Positions 1 to 9,549 of a DNA stretch of 64,000 nt are shown in pieces. Both the position numbers and the translations under genes were made by a program. Each line of letters opens with the position of its first letter. The first letter of the stretch is position 1. The stretch is from Odobenus rosmarus divergens (lineage: Eukaryota; Chordata; Mammalia; Carnivora; Odobenidae). Below the pieces are notes generated by a model. It ran no database searches, had not been told where the DNA came from, and saw only the letters and a program-made list of their open reading frames with translations. The stretch is from positions 124,001 to 188,000 of the forward strand of contig NW_004451663.1 in NCBI RefSeq assembly GCF_000321225.1, in the 5' to 3' direction.

Positions 1-1182
1 TTAATTGCTTGTCCCCATTTTCTGAGGCTGTTGTTGCTTCTTCACATACACGCACACACACACAAACACACACCCTGTGTATCAACCCAACGATGAAATC
101 TCTTGCTTTGTTTGCCCTCTTCACACATTCACTGCTTCTTTGGGAATTTAACCCTTGCTCTAATCCTCTAGTCCCTAAAACCTTGACCTTCCTATACTAA
201 GGAGTGTATTTTTCCTGCCGAATGCAGGTGGTGATTAAAAACAAACTGAAACATACTAGAATCCAAATGATGCTGCATGTACTGCGTGTAAAAGTGATGC
301 TCAGAAAATGTTTCGTCTGCATAATATTTCTATTTGTCTATTTTCTTAACATTACACTTTATACACTTAGAGATACAGAATCTATTCCATATATGATTGA
401 GGAATAATATCTAATACATAATAAATCTTGTTCTTATTTAACATTTTAAGACTGTAAAAATTATGTACAGGTATATGCTTTGGCTGACTTTTTTCACCGT
501 GTTTCCCATTGACTCTTTAAAGCACCCAATTAATTGAGTCCTAAAAGAAATCTGACAGGTTAGGATTCCCCAGCCTTTGAAGAGAACCTATCCCTTTCCT
601 GGGTAGAGTCAGCTTTCCTACTGTGGCCTGTTGAATGCAAAGTCATTGTCAGTCTGGCAATTCAAGGGACTGACCATGTATGTGCTGAGACAGGAAAGTA
701 AAATGTACTAGAGAGAAGTCTCTCACTCCCATTACCTTAGTTTCCCAGGAACAGAAACTCCAGATACTCTCTCTCTTAAGTCAAAATTAAAAAAAATTAC
801 TGTTCCAGTTTTCCTTCAAGGGAATGCCCATCTTGATGCATGAAATTAGGACAATAGGGTTAGTTAAATTACAGGCAGGGCAAGCATCGTGAAACCTTTT
901 AGTTTTACCTGATTCCCATAAACATTTCCCACTAAGAATAAAATAAACCAAAATACAAATTAAGGTTACTCGAGAGATGATTCAGCACAGCCAAACATGG
1001 TAAGAAATGAAACCTTTTAGATGATTTATCCTCTATGTTTCTGCTACTGGTCTCATACTTTTATAGTTCTCCTTGGCACAGCCACATGACAGTGATCTTG
1101 TTTCAGCTTTTGGAAGATGGGTTTGTGAAAAGACTAGGATGTAGGCGATCATTTGCCATCAGAAGCCTTTATCCCTTTAGTT
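1..1182 (-). other. MUC15: Probable MUC15 3' UTR and ANO3 intron
   Basis: This is the sequence downstream of the MUC15 stop. It has no convincing ORF, only a short CA-rich stretch near 48-72 and no recognised transposon. How far the UTR extends cannot be judged without transcript data. Confidence 0.45.
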
Positions 1183-1343
1183 TTATACTGAGGTACGAAG
1201 TTGAGGTATGTCATCCATAGGAATGCTGTCCCGTGCATTTTCTTGGCCTGCTGGCATAGACGAATCATTCACAGTTGAGTTGTAATAACTAGAATTCCCA
1301 AAACTCGCATCATAAGGTTCTGGTGCATTGTCTAATCGCAGAA
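1183..1343 (-). CDS. MUC15: MUC15 last coding exon (cytoplasmic tail and stop)
   Basis: The acceptor TTTTTTAG ends at 1344 and the coding part runs to TAA at 1185-1183. It completes Val281 and encodes residues 282-333, including LRLDNAPEPYDASFGNSSYY and IPMDDIPQLRTSV, the conserved MUC15 tail. No AATAAA signal in MUC15 orientation was seen by eye between 1183 and the left edge, so the 3' UTR probably continues past position 1. Confidence 0.95.
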
Positions 1344-4300
1344 CTAAAAAAGTAACAAAAAAATTTATTTTATGTTGACAGTCTGGAAGATGCATGCTCA
1401 GGCATCTGCCAGACTGTAGCAATTGTTCTAGATGAGTAAGTAGATACATCTTTCATGTGGGCTTTGCAGATATTGGTTTTGAAATTTTAAATAAGTCTAT
1501 ATTTTTCATGACCCATTTCTTTCTAAGACTAAGAGAACAGTTTAACTTCTAAAATAAATTTACTACTGGTGAACCAAAAATAAAGGAACTAAGGGAGAAA
1601 TCACAACGAAAGTAGAACGGTACTTTGTATGAAGGACAGACAGACATATGTCTCATTGGCTTTTGAATCTTGTGAATTCAGAGCCTTGTCAACATGTTCA
1701 GAATTTTTACTTCTGGTGTAAAAAAATAATTTTTAAAAACTGAAGAGCATTAATTTTATATCAGTGTCATTATTTTTCTAAGTGTCTCAATAGCTTTATG
1801 GTTGAGCCAGGGAAGCTGGAGATGGAAGAAAACTTTGTAAAACCTTATGTTTCTTTGTGATAGATCCTAGTTATCATGCACTTGACATTCTCTGATTAAT
1901 GATATAAGATTCTTTTTTACTTTTTCAATGAACAGCCAATTCTTACTTCCTTAATGATCTTGAATTTATTTTCAAAGAAAATTTGGCACGTGCTGGGTAT
2001 CTTTAAGTATTAAGGCAGTGACTAATTACTAGTTAGATTAGTGATTTATTTATTCAGTTAAGTATTCTCATATCCTACCCATTCTTTATACCTTCTGTTT
2101 ACAGACTGGGTGTCCAGTAACCTTAGGGACTTGGGGGAGGTTTCTCAAAGCTCTCTTGAAGGAGACAAGGAGGTGTTGTGATTGAGTTATTCCATTATGC
2201 CTTAATCACAACATCTTAGACTGTATCAGTTTGATAGACTGAGCTTTTGCATGTGATTACAGGTAAAGAAAAGATTCTGGGGTTAAAAAAAAAAAGTTTG
2301 GAAACCCCTATTGTCTGAAATTCTATCCTTTAATTTTGAAAAGTGCCACTTTTTATTTTATATGGATTGCTAGAAACCCCCAAAATAGAATTCAGTTAAA
2401 TTTACAGTTAATGGATTTGGTTCTGAAGGTGATTAATATGTCAGTCATGCTCTGAACTTAGTAAAATCAACAAGACTTTATCAACAGGATGTACCAGGGG
2501 CATTTAACTCTTTTTTATGGTGGCAAGAGTCCTTTGTAGAACAGAAAACATTTTTTTTCCTGAAGTATAAAAAAAAAAAGATGAGTCAATTATTTGAAAT
2601 TATTTCATTTCTGTTCTAGTTAGTATTATATTAAGAACAAATCCAGTTCTTTATTTTTAGCAGACACATTTCTCATTCATAGATATTACAGTTGGTCTTT
2701 TCTATCACATGAGTGAAAAATTCCTGCATTATTGTGATTTGATGTACCCAAATATACGGCTTTTTATAGATTCTGTTTTAGAGACTCATTAAGATAATTG
2801 ATTGAGGGCTACTGCATCTGTGTAAACTTTAGAAGAACTCCAAATTGGAATAAGTCATTGTTCAAGTTACTGCTGCTAAGAGATCCAACAATGGCAGAGA
2901 ATATGGCTCTGCAGTTACTTGCTAACAAAACTGGCCATTTTTTTTCCTCAATGGCATACCATTCTCTTCCAGTTCTATAGACATGTTTTAGGTTCTGGGA
3001 TTTGGTTTATTTAAAACTAATTGTTTTGCAGTGAGCCACAGTTCCAAATGGCTTTAAAATTCCATCCACAGGTCCATAAGTATTTTGGTTATGTTCTTTG
3101 AGAAACAGAGAGTAGATCAGAATAAATCTTTAGTCTGTTTCTGTCATGTAAATTTCCAACTCCCTTCTAGATAATGTAGTGAACATGGGCATCCTCATTT
3201 AATTAAAACCAGCGTGTGCAGGTGAGGTCCTAAAAGTTGCTTTTACCTGGTTCATTTCTGTCATCGTAAAGTCTCCGATGGGAAAATGAATCCATTTTCC
3301 TTTTTCCACACAGCAAGTAGCCAACAAGACTAAGCAATGAAGCACCCAGAATAGCACCTAAGATGGTCCCAAATACTACTCCTGTATTTTTATTCTCTAG
3401 AGAAGAAAAAAATAATTAACAGATAAAGAAATATAAAATAATTTTTCAAAGAAGAGAAATATATACATTGGACTTTATAACAAAGAATGTTTAAAGAATA
3501 TTGTTTTTTTAATTAGATAATGGTGATGTGTGTGTGTGTGTATTTTGTCAAGTTCTGAGTATTTGGAATATATTGGGAAATATACCTCCTGATAAAACCA
3601 TACTTCAAATTTTTAATTACGTTGAAATACTTCTTAGTTTCGTAACTGTCTCTCATTCCTTTTTTAACAACAATAGTACTGAAATACCATGTGTATGCTC
3701 CATTAAGATCTAATTTCTATGTTGAGTGCTATATTAAGTTTTTAATCAACTCTGAATCTCTAATGAACGTTAATGATGAAATGAACCTTGAACCTTGTTT
3801 CTATAATAACTGAAAAGTAAAAAGCTAATGGGAATAAGTGAGTGATAGAAAATGAATCCACAAAACCCCAAATGAAAAGGCACTATAAGGGAAAAGCAGT
3901 ATATCCTGATATAGGATATTTCCAGATACAGTAGATAGACCAAAGCAAGATGTTTGCAGTGTCTTGCACACTGAGAACAGATGTGTAGGTCTGAGTTTAA
4001 GGGAGCCCAAAATTTTACTCTATCATCCCTTTTTACTAAGTACTTTATTTGAAGACTAAGGTCGTTATTAACAAATTATGTATTGCTCCCTGAACTCATA
4101 TTTAGTGTATTGTATTTTCAGAGTTTTTTAAAAATTTCATGAGAATGTTATTAATTAAGTGGGCAAGGGGTCTTATAAAGTCTGTAATTCTATATTAAAA
4201 CCCATTGATAAAAAAATTAACCTACACACTAGAAGCTTAACAGCAAAATTACTACTAAAATAAAAGCAAAACAAAGTCAACTAATTTTCTTTTGATTAAA

Positions 4301-6621
4301 GAGCAATGGTGGGCATAAGTACTCTGTATTCTTAGAATGTATGTTGAGTTTAGAGAGGCAAAAGAGAGAAAATATTTATTAAAAATCTTTCTGATGTAGG
4401 GGTGCGTGGGTGGTTCAGTCAGTTAAGCATCTGGCTCATGATACTGGCTCAGGTCATAATCTCACTCTTCTGAGATCGAGCCCCACGTGGGGCTCCATGG
4501 TGAGTGTGCAGCTGCTTTAAGATTTTCTTTCCTTCTTCCCCGCCCCACCGCTCTGCTTGCGCTATCTCAAAAAAAAAACAAAACAAAAACAAAAAAACTC
4601 TTTCTGATGTAGTATCAGAGTATGTATGAATGAAAGGATGAATTAAAATTATAGCTAAAATGAAAATATATGTACTTACAATCTATTAGCTGCAGTGCTA
4701 TTATAAAGCCTAGATTTCAAAATTTAAAACTTTTCCTGTACACTAACAACTTTCAAGTAGGAATTTGTACGTATGATTTAGTGTTTACATCATTAATATA
4801 ATCTGAAAGTAAGTTGTATTGCAAGTCATTGGATTCATGGGGGAAATAAGAGTATTTTTTAAAAATTTCAGGGAAAGACAAATACCATATGATTTCACTC
4901 ATATGTAGAATTTAAGAAACAAAACAGATGAACATATGGGAAGGGAAAAAAAAGAGAGAGAGAGAGAGGGAAGCAAACCATAAGAGTCTCTTAAGGATAG
5001 AGAAAAACAAGTTTGCTGGAGGAAAGTGAGTAGGGGATGGGCTAGATGGGTGATGGACATTATGGAGGGCACTTGTGATAAGCACTGGGCGTTGTAGGTA
5101 AGTGATGAATCACTCAATTCTACCCTTGAAACCAATGTTACACTATATGTTAACTCACTAGAATTTAAACAAAAACTTGAAAAACAAATTTCAGGGAAAC
5201 AAAAACTTGGGTAGACCTGAAAAAATAAAACATGATGAATTTTCATTAAATATTAGAGATTTTTTTCTGTTTTATGCTTTAAAGCTTGACATAATCCCTA
5301 AGTGAAACATAAAAATGTTCCTATAATATGCTTTTCTTGTGATACTCACAGCTACATTCCATTTTTATGGTGTTCAATAGGTACTAAACTAAAAATTCAG
5401 GAGGATTTCCTTTTGTTGAGTTTATTTACATTTTTAAAAAAAATCAGTGTTCTGTTTTCCTATGATTGCTATGTGGTATCAGATAATTTATAAATTCATT
5501 TATTTCATTCAATTTTCACATATATATATTTTTAAAGTTCAGTTGCATATTGTTCCTAAAAGCATGGGGCATTTCAGGCAGTTTTCTCAGATTCAGTGAA
5601 AATCATTGCCCAGTATCTCAAAACTGTACTACTACCTCAACCTAACCTTCCTCCAATTTTGTCCTGCTGTCTCATCATGTTCCCATATAGTAATGACTAC
5701 TGTATGCTGACTGAAGCCTGATAATCCCTTCACTATTTCCACTGAATATCATGGTTGCCCCTCAAAAATGAGAACCACCTGTGCTGCTGTAGTCTTTTTT
5801 TTTCAATATGGTACATTCTTTAGTTGTAATCTGCATGACTTAGTTCGAGATTCAGTTTCACACAAAAGGAAAGTTAAATCCATTTATATTTACCTTCTTG
5901 GGGGTCTGATGTATTTGAGATTTTTGAATTATTGGTAAACTTTAAAGTGGGCTGTAGAGTTGTTGTTTCTCGGTACGGGGTAAACCCTATGAAGCTATCA
6001 TTGGATGTGGTGAGCCATTCTTCTGGTTTTGTTATCATGGGGGTCACAGACGTGGTGTTTGGTGCCGTGGGGAGGATGCTAACTGAAATGGAACTGTTGC
6101 CAGGAGTTTTTATGGTATCACTGGCTGAAGACCAAGTGAACTTTTCTGAAGATATAGCAGATGTAGCTTTGGGAGGTGCTGAGACTGGAAGAGGATTTTC
6201 ATCTGCTATGGATGAGTTCCAAGGCAATTTAGAAACAAAGCTATGGATCAGAGGAGAGCTTGTGGGAGACGTAGGCATGGGTCTTGGATTCCTAGAAAAG
6301 TTGTTTGTTGATGAATTGCTGAAGACTTCTGTTGTTCCATGGCGTTTATTTAATGGATCCCAAAGAGAGGAATTACTTGCCTCGGGATTGGAGGTTTCTC
6401 TATTTTCTTTATCTGAGCTTAAATTTGCATCACTTTCCAAAGGAACAGATTCATTTTCCATTGTTTTTAGGTCTGCTGCAATGCTTTGTGTTGTGTTTCT
6501 TTCTAGACTTTCTTTCCCATGACTTCCAATTAATAGTAAACTAAACACATTTGAAATCAACAGAATTTTGGCTGAGGTCAACATAGTAGCCTTTTGTAGT
6601 ATTGGTGTTATTAAGGAGAAT
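1183..6621 (-). CDS. MUC15: MUC15, cell-surface mucin 15 (three coding exons, nested in ANO3 intron)
   Basis: Type I membrane mucin; in other mammals it is known from the milk fat globule membrane, placenta and epithelia. Joining 6584-5894, 3396-3247 and 1343-1183 on the minus strand gives 333 residues and a TAA stop, close to the usual length of about 334. Residues 1-23 form a signal peptide ending GSHG. Residues 24 to about 236 are a Ser/Thr/Asn-rich ectodomain with about a dozen N-X-S/T sequons. Residues 237-260 are one membrane helix followed by the KRK stop-transfer at 262-264. Residues 265-333 are a conserved cytoplasmic tail ending in LRTSV. Introns are GT-AG, both in phase 1. The start at 6584 is chosen because it begins the signal peptide. 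The frame stays open upstream to the splice acceptor at 6621, so a longer N-terminus from an upstream exon is possible. The 5' noncoding exon and promoter were not located. The antisense nested position in ANO3 matches other mammals and confirms the identity. Confidence 0.95.
1344..3246 (-). other. MUC15 intron (also ANO3 intron)
   Basis: Intron between the transmembrane exon and last exon of MUC15. It is AT-rich with short poly-A runs. I recognise no transposon or gene in it. Confidence 0.75.
3247..3396 (-). CDS. MUC15: MUC15 transmembrane exon
   Basis: 150 bp. The acceptor is TTCTTCTCTAG before 3396 and the donor CCAG|GTAAAA is at 3247/3246. The exon encodes residues 231-280: a juxtamembrane NKNTG, a hydrophobic helix at 237-260 with glycines at 240, 244 and 248 (GxxxGxxxG), then GKRK and the start of the tail, DSFSHRRLYDDRNEP. 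It begins and ends in phase 1 and its length is divisible by three, so skipping it keeps the frame and would remove the membrane anchor. Confidence 0.95.
4400..4598 (+). mobile_element. Can-SINE (tRNA-derived SINEC)
   Basis: tRNA-like head GGTGCGTGGGTGGTTCAG, CT-rich region and A-rich tail. Flanked by a perfect 14-bp target-site duplication TCTTTCTGATGTAG at 4386-4399 and 4599-4612. Confidence 0.93.
4862..5172 (+). mobile_element. L1 3' end (carnivore L1 3' UTR)
   Basis: Has the recognisable carnivore L1 tail: ATGATTTCACTCATATGTAG, AAGCAAACCATAAGAGTCTC, GATAAGCACTGGGCGTTG, ACACTATATGTTAACTCACT. Only the 3' UTR is present; no ORF2 is visible. Confidence 0.8.
5894..6621 (-). CDS. MUC15: MUC15 exon with start codon, signal peptide and mucin ectodomain
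   Basis: The splice acceptor (poly-T then CAG) ends at 6622. The ATG is at 6584-6582 and the donor GT at 5893-5892 follows GAAG. The exon encodes residues 1-230: signal peptide, then a Thr/Ser/Pro/Asn-rich region with sequons such as NTT, NES, NLS, NSS and NFS, and the conserved stretch PLIHSFVSKLPWN. If the donor is not used, the frame continues only six codons (GKYKWI, the first using the exon's last base) before a stop. Confidence 0.95.
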
Positions 6622-7687
6622 CTGAAAAAAAAAACCAAATAACAAGCATCTGAATTATTAAATGAAGTAGTGATTTTTTAGATGGATCTACATCTTTAAA
6701 GTAATAAAAATCTAGAGATATGATACTGAATTGATAATATCATACTTTTTATTCCAAAAGTTAGTTTTCTTTGGATTATATACTAAACCTAGAGTGAGTT
6801 CTATTTTCTGTATAATATTTATTTCTTCTTTCTTCTAAGGAAATGCCATGCAAAAACTTTGTCAAGCCACATACTACTATTCCACTATTTCAAAGATCAT
6901 TTAGCTTTTGACAAGTTGAAATATTTATATATATTTGAGATATTATATATGGATTGCTAAGTAAAATATTTTAAATATAGGGCATGTAGAGCTGGCTGAT
7001 TTCTTTAACCTGTTTAAGAAAATATGTTTTTTATAAAGATACAATTTGGAATGTTTATTATGAAAATGATGTTACTGATTATACTCTAAACACGTAATAC
7101 TGGACCTTAAAAATAGCAGGGACCTCCACTTGAAAACATTTTATTAGTGCCTAATGTGAGTTTTTTGAATTTTAAATCAATATCCCTTTTTTTCACAATA
7201 GTTTTCATGATGCCCTTCTTCCTATTAATCCAAAATTAGGGAAAATCAGGAAGACTCTCAGATTTCAGGATATTCTTTCCTTATATTCCCTTATTATATA
7301 AATGAAACATCTGGCTGGGAGAATGTGTAGAAAAAATGACATAGTTAGATAGTAGGAGAGTTGAGGTTGAAACCCTGGTCCAGACTTTTAATCCAGGCAT
7401 TATCATTCTGCCTCTAAAATGTGGAAGTGCCACAATTCATAGATAGGAGGATATGGAGGAAAGATTTTAAAATTAGATTTATATTAAAATGTTGACTTCT
7501 ATTATGAATAACCTGTGAAAAATAATCAACATAATAAGAACTTACTTTATCATCATCATCATAATCATACTGACATCACAGTGTTCTGAAGACTAAATAA
7601 AATGATGTATGTAGAATTACTCTAATCAATACCTGGCCTAAAGTAAGGAGCTAATAGACATTCCATTTTATATTATGAAAATATAAT

Positions 7688-7885
7688 AATATTTCTGTAA
7701 GTGCCTTACAGCTCAGAAAGTTTGCAATATCATCTCACTTGATCCTCACAATGATCCCTTGCAACAACAACAACAACAAAAATAGCTTGTATATCCTTAT
7801 TTTGCAAAGGAAGAAACTGAGGTTCAGAGTGGCTAGTAATGACAGCTAGTGAATGGAAGAGAAGCACTGAAATCCAACTCTACTG
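7688..7885 (-). mobile_element. MIR SINE, ancient
   Basis: Reverse MIR: CATCTCACTTGATCCTCACA ... GAAACTGAGGTTCAGAGTGG. A CAA microsatellite lies inside it. Confidence 0.75.
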
Positions 7886-8466
7886 ACTTCAACCTAGTTA
7901 GATGCTAAAATTTCAAATGTCTAACCTAATGATGTAGTGTATGTTGGCTAATTGAATTTAAATAAAAAAATAAATAAAATTTGAAATATCTTTAATATAA
8001 AAAATATTCTTTTAAAAAGGTTAGACTGCTCCTCCTCAAACAATAAAGTCTGACAACTGATTTCCTATTCTTTGAATTGGACCTTAGAGCTTATTTTTCA
8101 CTATAAACCTCCAGGATGACTAAGATAAGAAAAGGGAGAATGTGCATCTGCTATTTTTAATGTCCAGTATTACGTGGCATTTCTTAAAAGCTCTCCCAGA
8201 AATGTTTACAATTATGTTCAGCCTTGAGTTTTCATTAGGGTCTGAGGAGCCTCTAAATACTCCCTCTGATTTCCTTTTGGATTTAAGTGCCCCCTTCCTG
8301 CTTAATGATATACTTAAATATATTTATAATACATCCTGATACATACTTTTCTACAAAAGCTTTTAGTAATTAGTCCATACCTGTGGCTTCCTAGGGCTTT
8401 CGAAATGTAATATCTTCCATGCCCTATGCTTATCACTTAAATAAATTCTACTTAAAAGGCAAGGCA

Positions 8467-8625
8467 GGGGTGCCTTGGTGGCTGAATGGATTGGGTGTCT
8501 GACTCTTGGTTTTGGCTCAGGTCATGGTCATGAGATCGAGCCCTGCCCCCAGCTCCGCCTTCAGTGCAGAGTCTGCTTGAAGATTCTCTCCCTCTGCCCC
8601 TCCCTGACCCCTAGAATAAATAAAT
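8467..8625 (+). mobile_element. Can-SINE, diverged
   Basis: Diverged head GGGGTGCCTTGGTGGCTGAA, middle GGTCATGGTCATGAGATCGA and an AATAAATAAATC end. No clear duplication, so probably an older copy. Confidence 0.85.
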
Positions 8626-8819
8626 CTCCTGGAAGGGGACTCTGTATACTCCGGATACTCTGTTTCTTGATCTGGTAGGAATTACATAGGTGTTTGTATT
8701 TGTGATATTGTCTGTTTATATTTCATTCACTTTTCTGTGATGGTCAAGAAAATGGATTTAGATCCTAAAAATTGTTAACATCATTGGAAAACATATTACT
8801 ACTCTGCTTTTATTAAATC

Positions 8820-9180
8820 AGATGGTTCACACATTTTCTCATTTAATTCTTACCAAAAACAATCAAACAAACAATGAGGGAGGGATTATAAGTCCTGTTT
8901 TACACATAATTAAATGGGGCATTAAAAATGTAAACAATGTGGGGTGTCTGGGTGGCCAAGTCAGCTAAGCCTCCAACTCTTGGTTTTGGCTTGGGTCGTG
9001 ATATCAGGGTCCTGAGATGAAGCCCCATGTGGGGCTCTGCCACTCAGTGCAGAGTCTGCTTAGGACTCTCTCTCCCTCGCCCTCTTCTCCTCCCCTACCT
9101 CTCTCTAAAATAAAACAATAAATTGAAAAGTGTCAAGGACACAGAGTAGTGACAGAGATCGGGTTAGGATTCAAACCTCA
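8820..9180 (-). mobile_element. MIR split by a Can-SINE
   Basis: Reverse MIR left part (CATTTTCTCATTTAATTCTT ... CCTGTTTTACACATAATTAA) and right part (CAGAGATCGGGTTAGGATTC), interrupted by the SINE at 8941-9125. Confidence 0.6.
8941..9125 (+). mobile_element. Can-SINE, diverged
   Basis: Head GGGGTGTCTGGGTGGCCAAG and tail CTCTCTAAAATAAAACAATA. It is inserted into an older MIR, of which parts are visible on both sides. Confidence 0.85.
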
Positions 9181-9354
9181 GCATTAAAGCCAGTCATCAC
9201 TCATCTGTGAAATAGAAGTTACAAAGGAATATAGAAATTGATTACAAGGGAATATAGAATTCAGCTGCTTTTTAGAACTTCTTCCCATCAACATTTTTTT
9301 AGCACAGCTTCTCCAAATTTTATTATTCTACTCAAAGCAGTTTATAATACCATT

Positions 9355-9549
9355 TTTTTAAAGATTTTATTTATTTATTTGACTGAGACAGACACAGCAA
9401 GAGAGGGAACACAAGCAGGGGGAGTGGGAGAGGGAGAAGCAGGCTTCCCACCGAGCAGGGAGCCCAACTCGGGGCCCAATCCTAGGACCTCAGGATCATG
9501 ACCTGAGCCAAAGGCAGATGCTTAACAACCGATCCACCCAGGCGCCCCA
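9355..9549 (-). mobile_element. Can-SINE
   Basis: Reverse-oriented: starts as poly-T/AAGATTTTATTTATTTATTT and ends CACCCAGGCGCCCC. Target duplication ATAATACCATT at 9344-9354 and 9550-9560. Confidence 0.93.

Larger units (their letters stand above)
3397..5893 (-). other. MUC15 intron (also ANO3 intron)
   Basis: Intron between the ectodomain and transmembrane exons of MUC15. It holds one Can-SINE (4400-4598), one L1 3' end (about 4862-5172) and otherwise AT-rich sequence in which I see no feature. Confidence 0.8.

Noticed and set aside
4899..5246. 115-codon minus-strand ORF
   Set aside because: Antisense translation of an L1 3' UTR.
5932..6522. 196-codon plus-strand open frame
   Set aside because: It is the antisense shadow of the MUC15 ectodomain exon and has no independent features.
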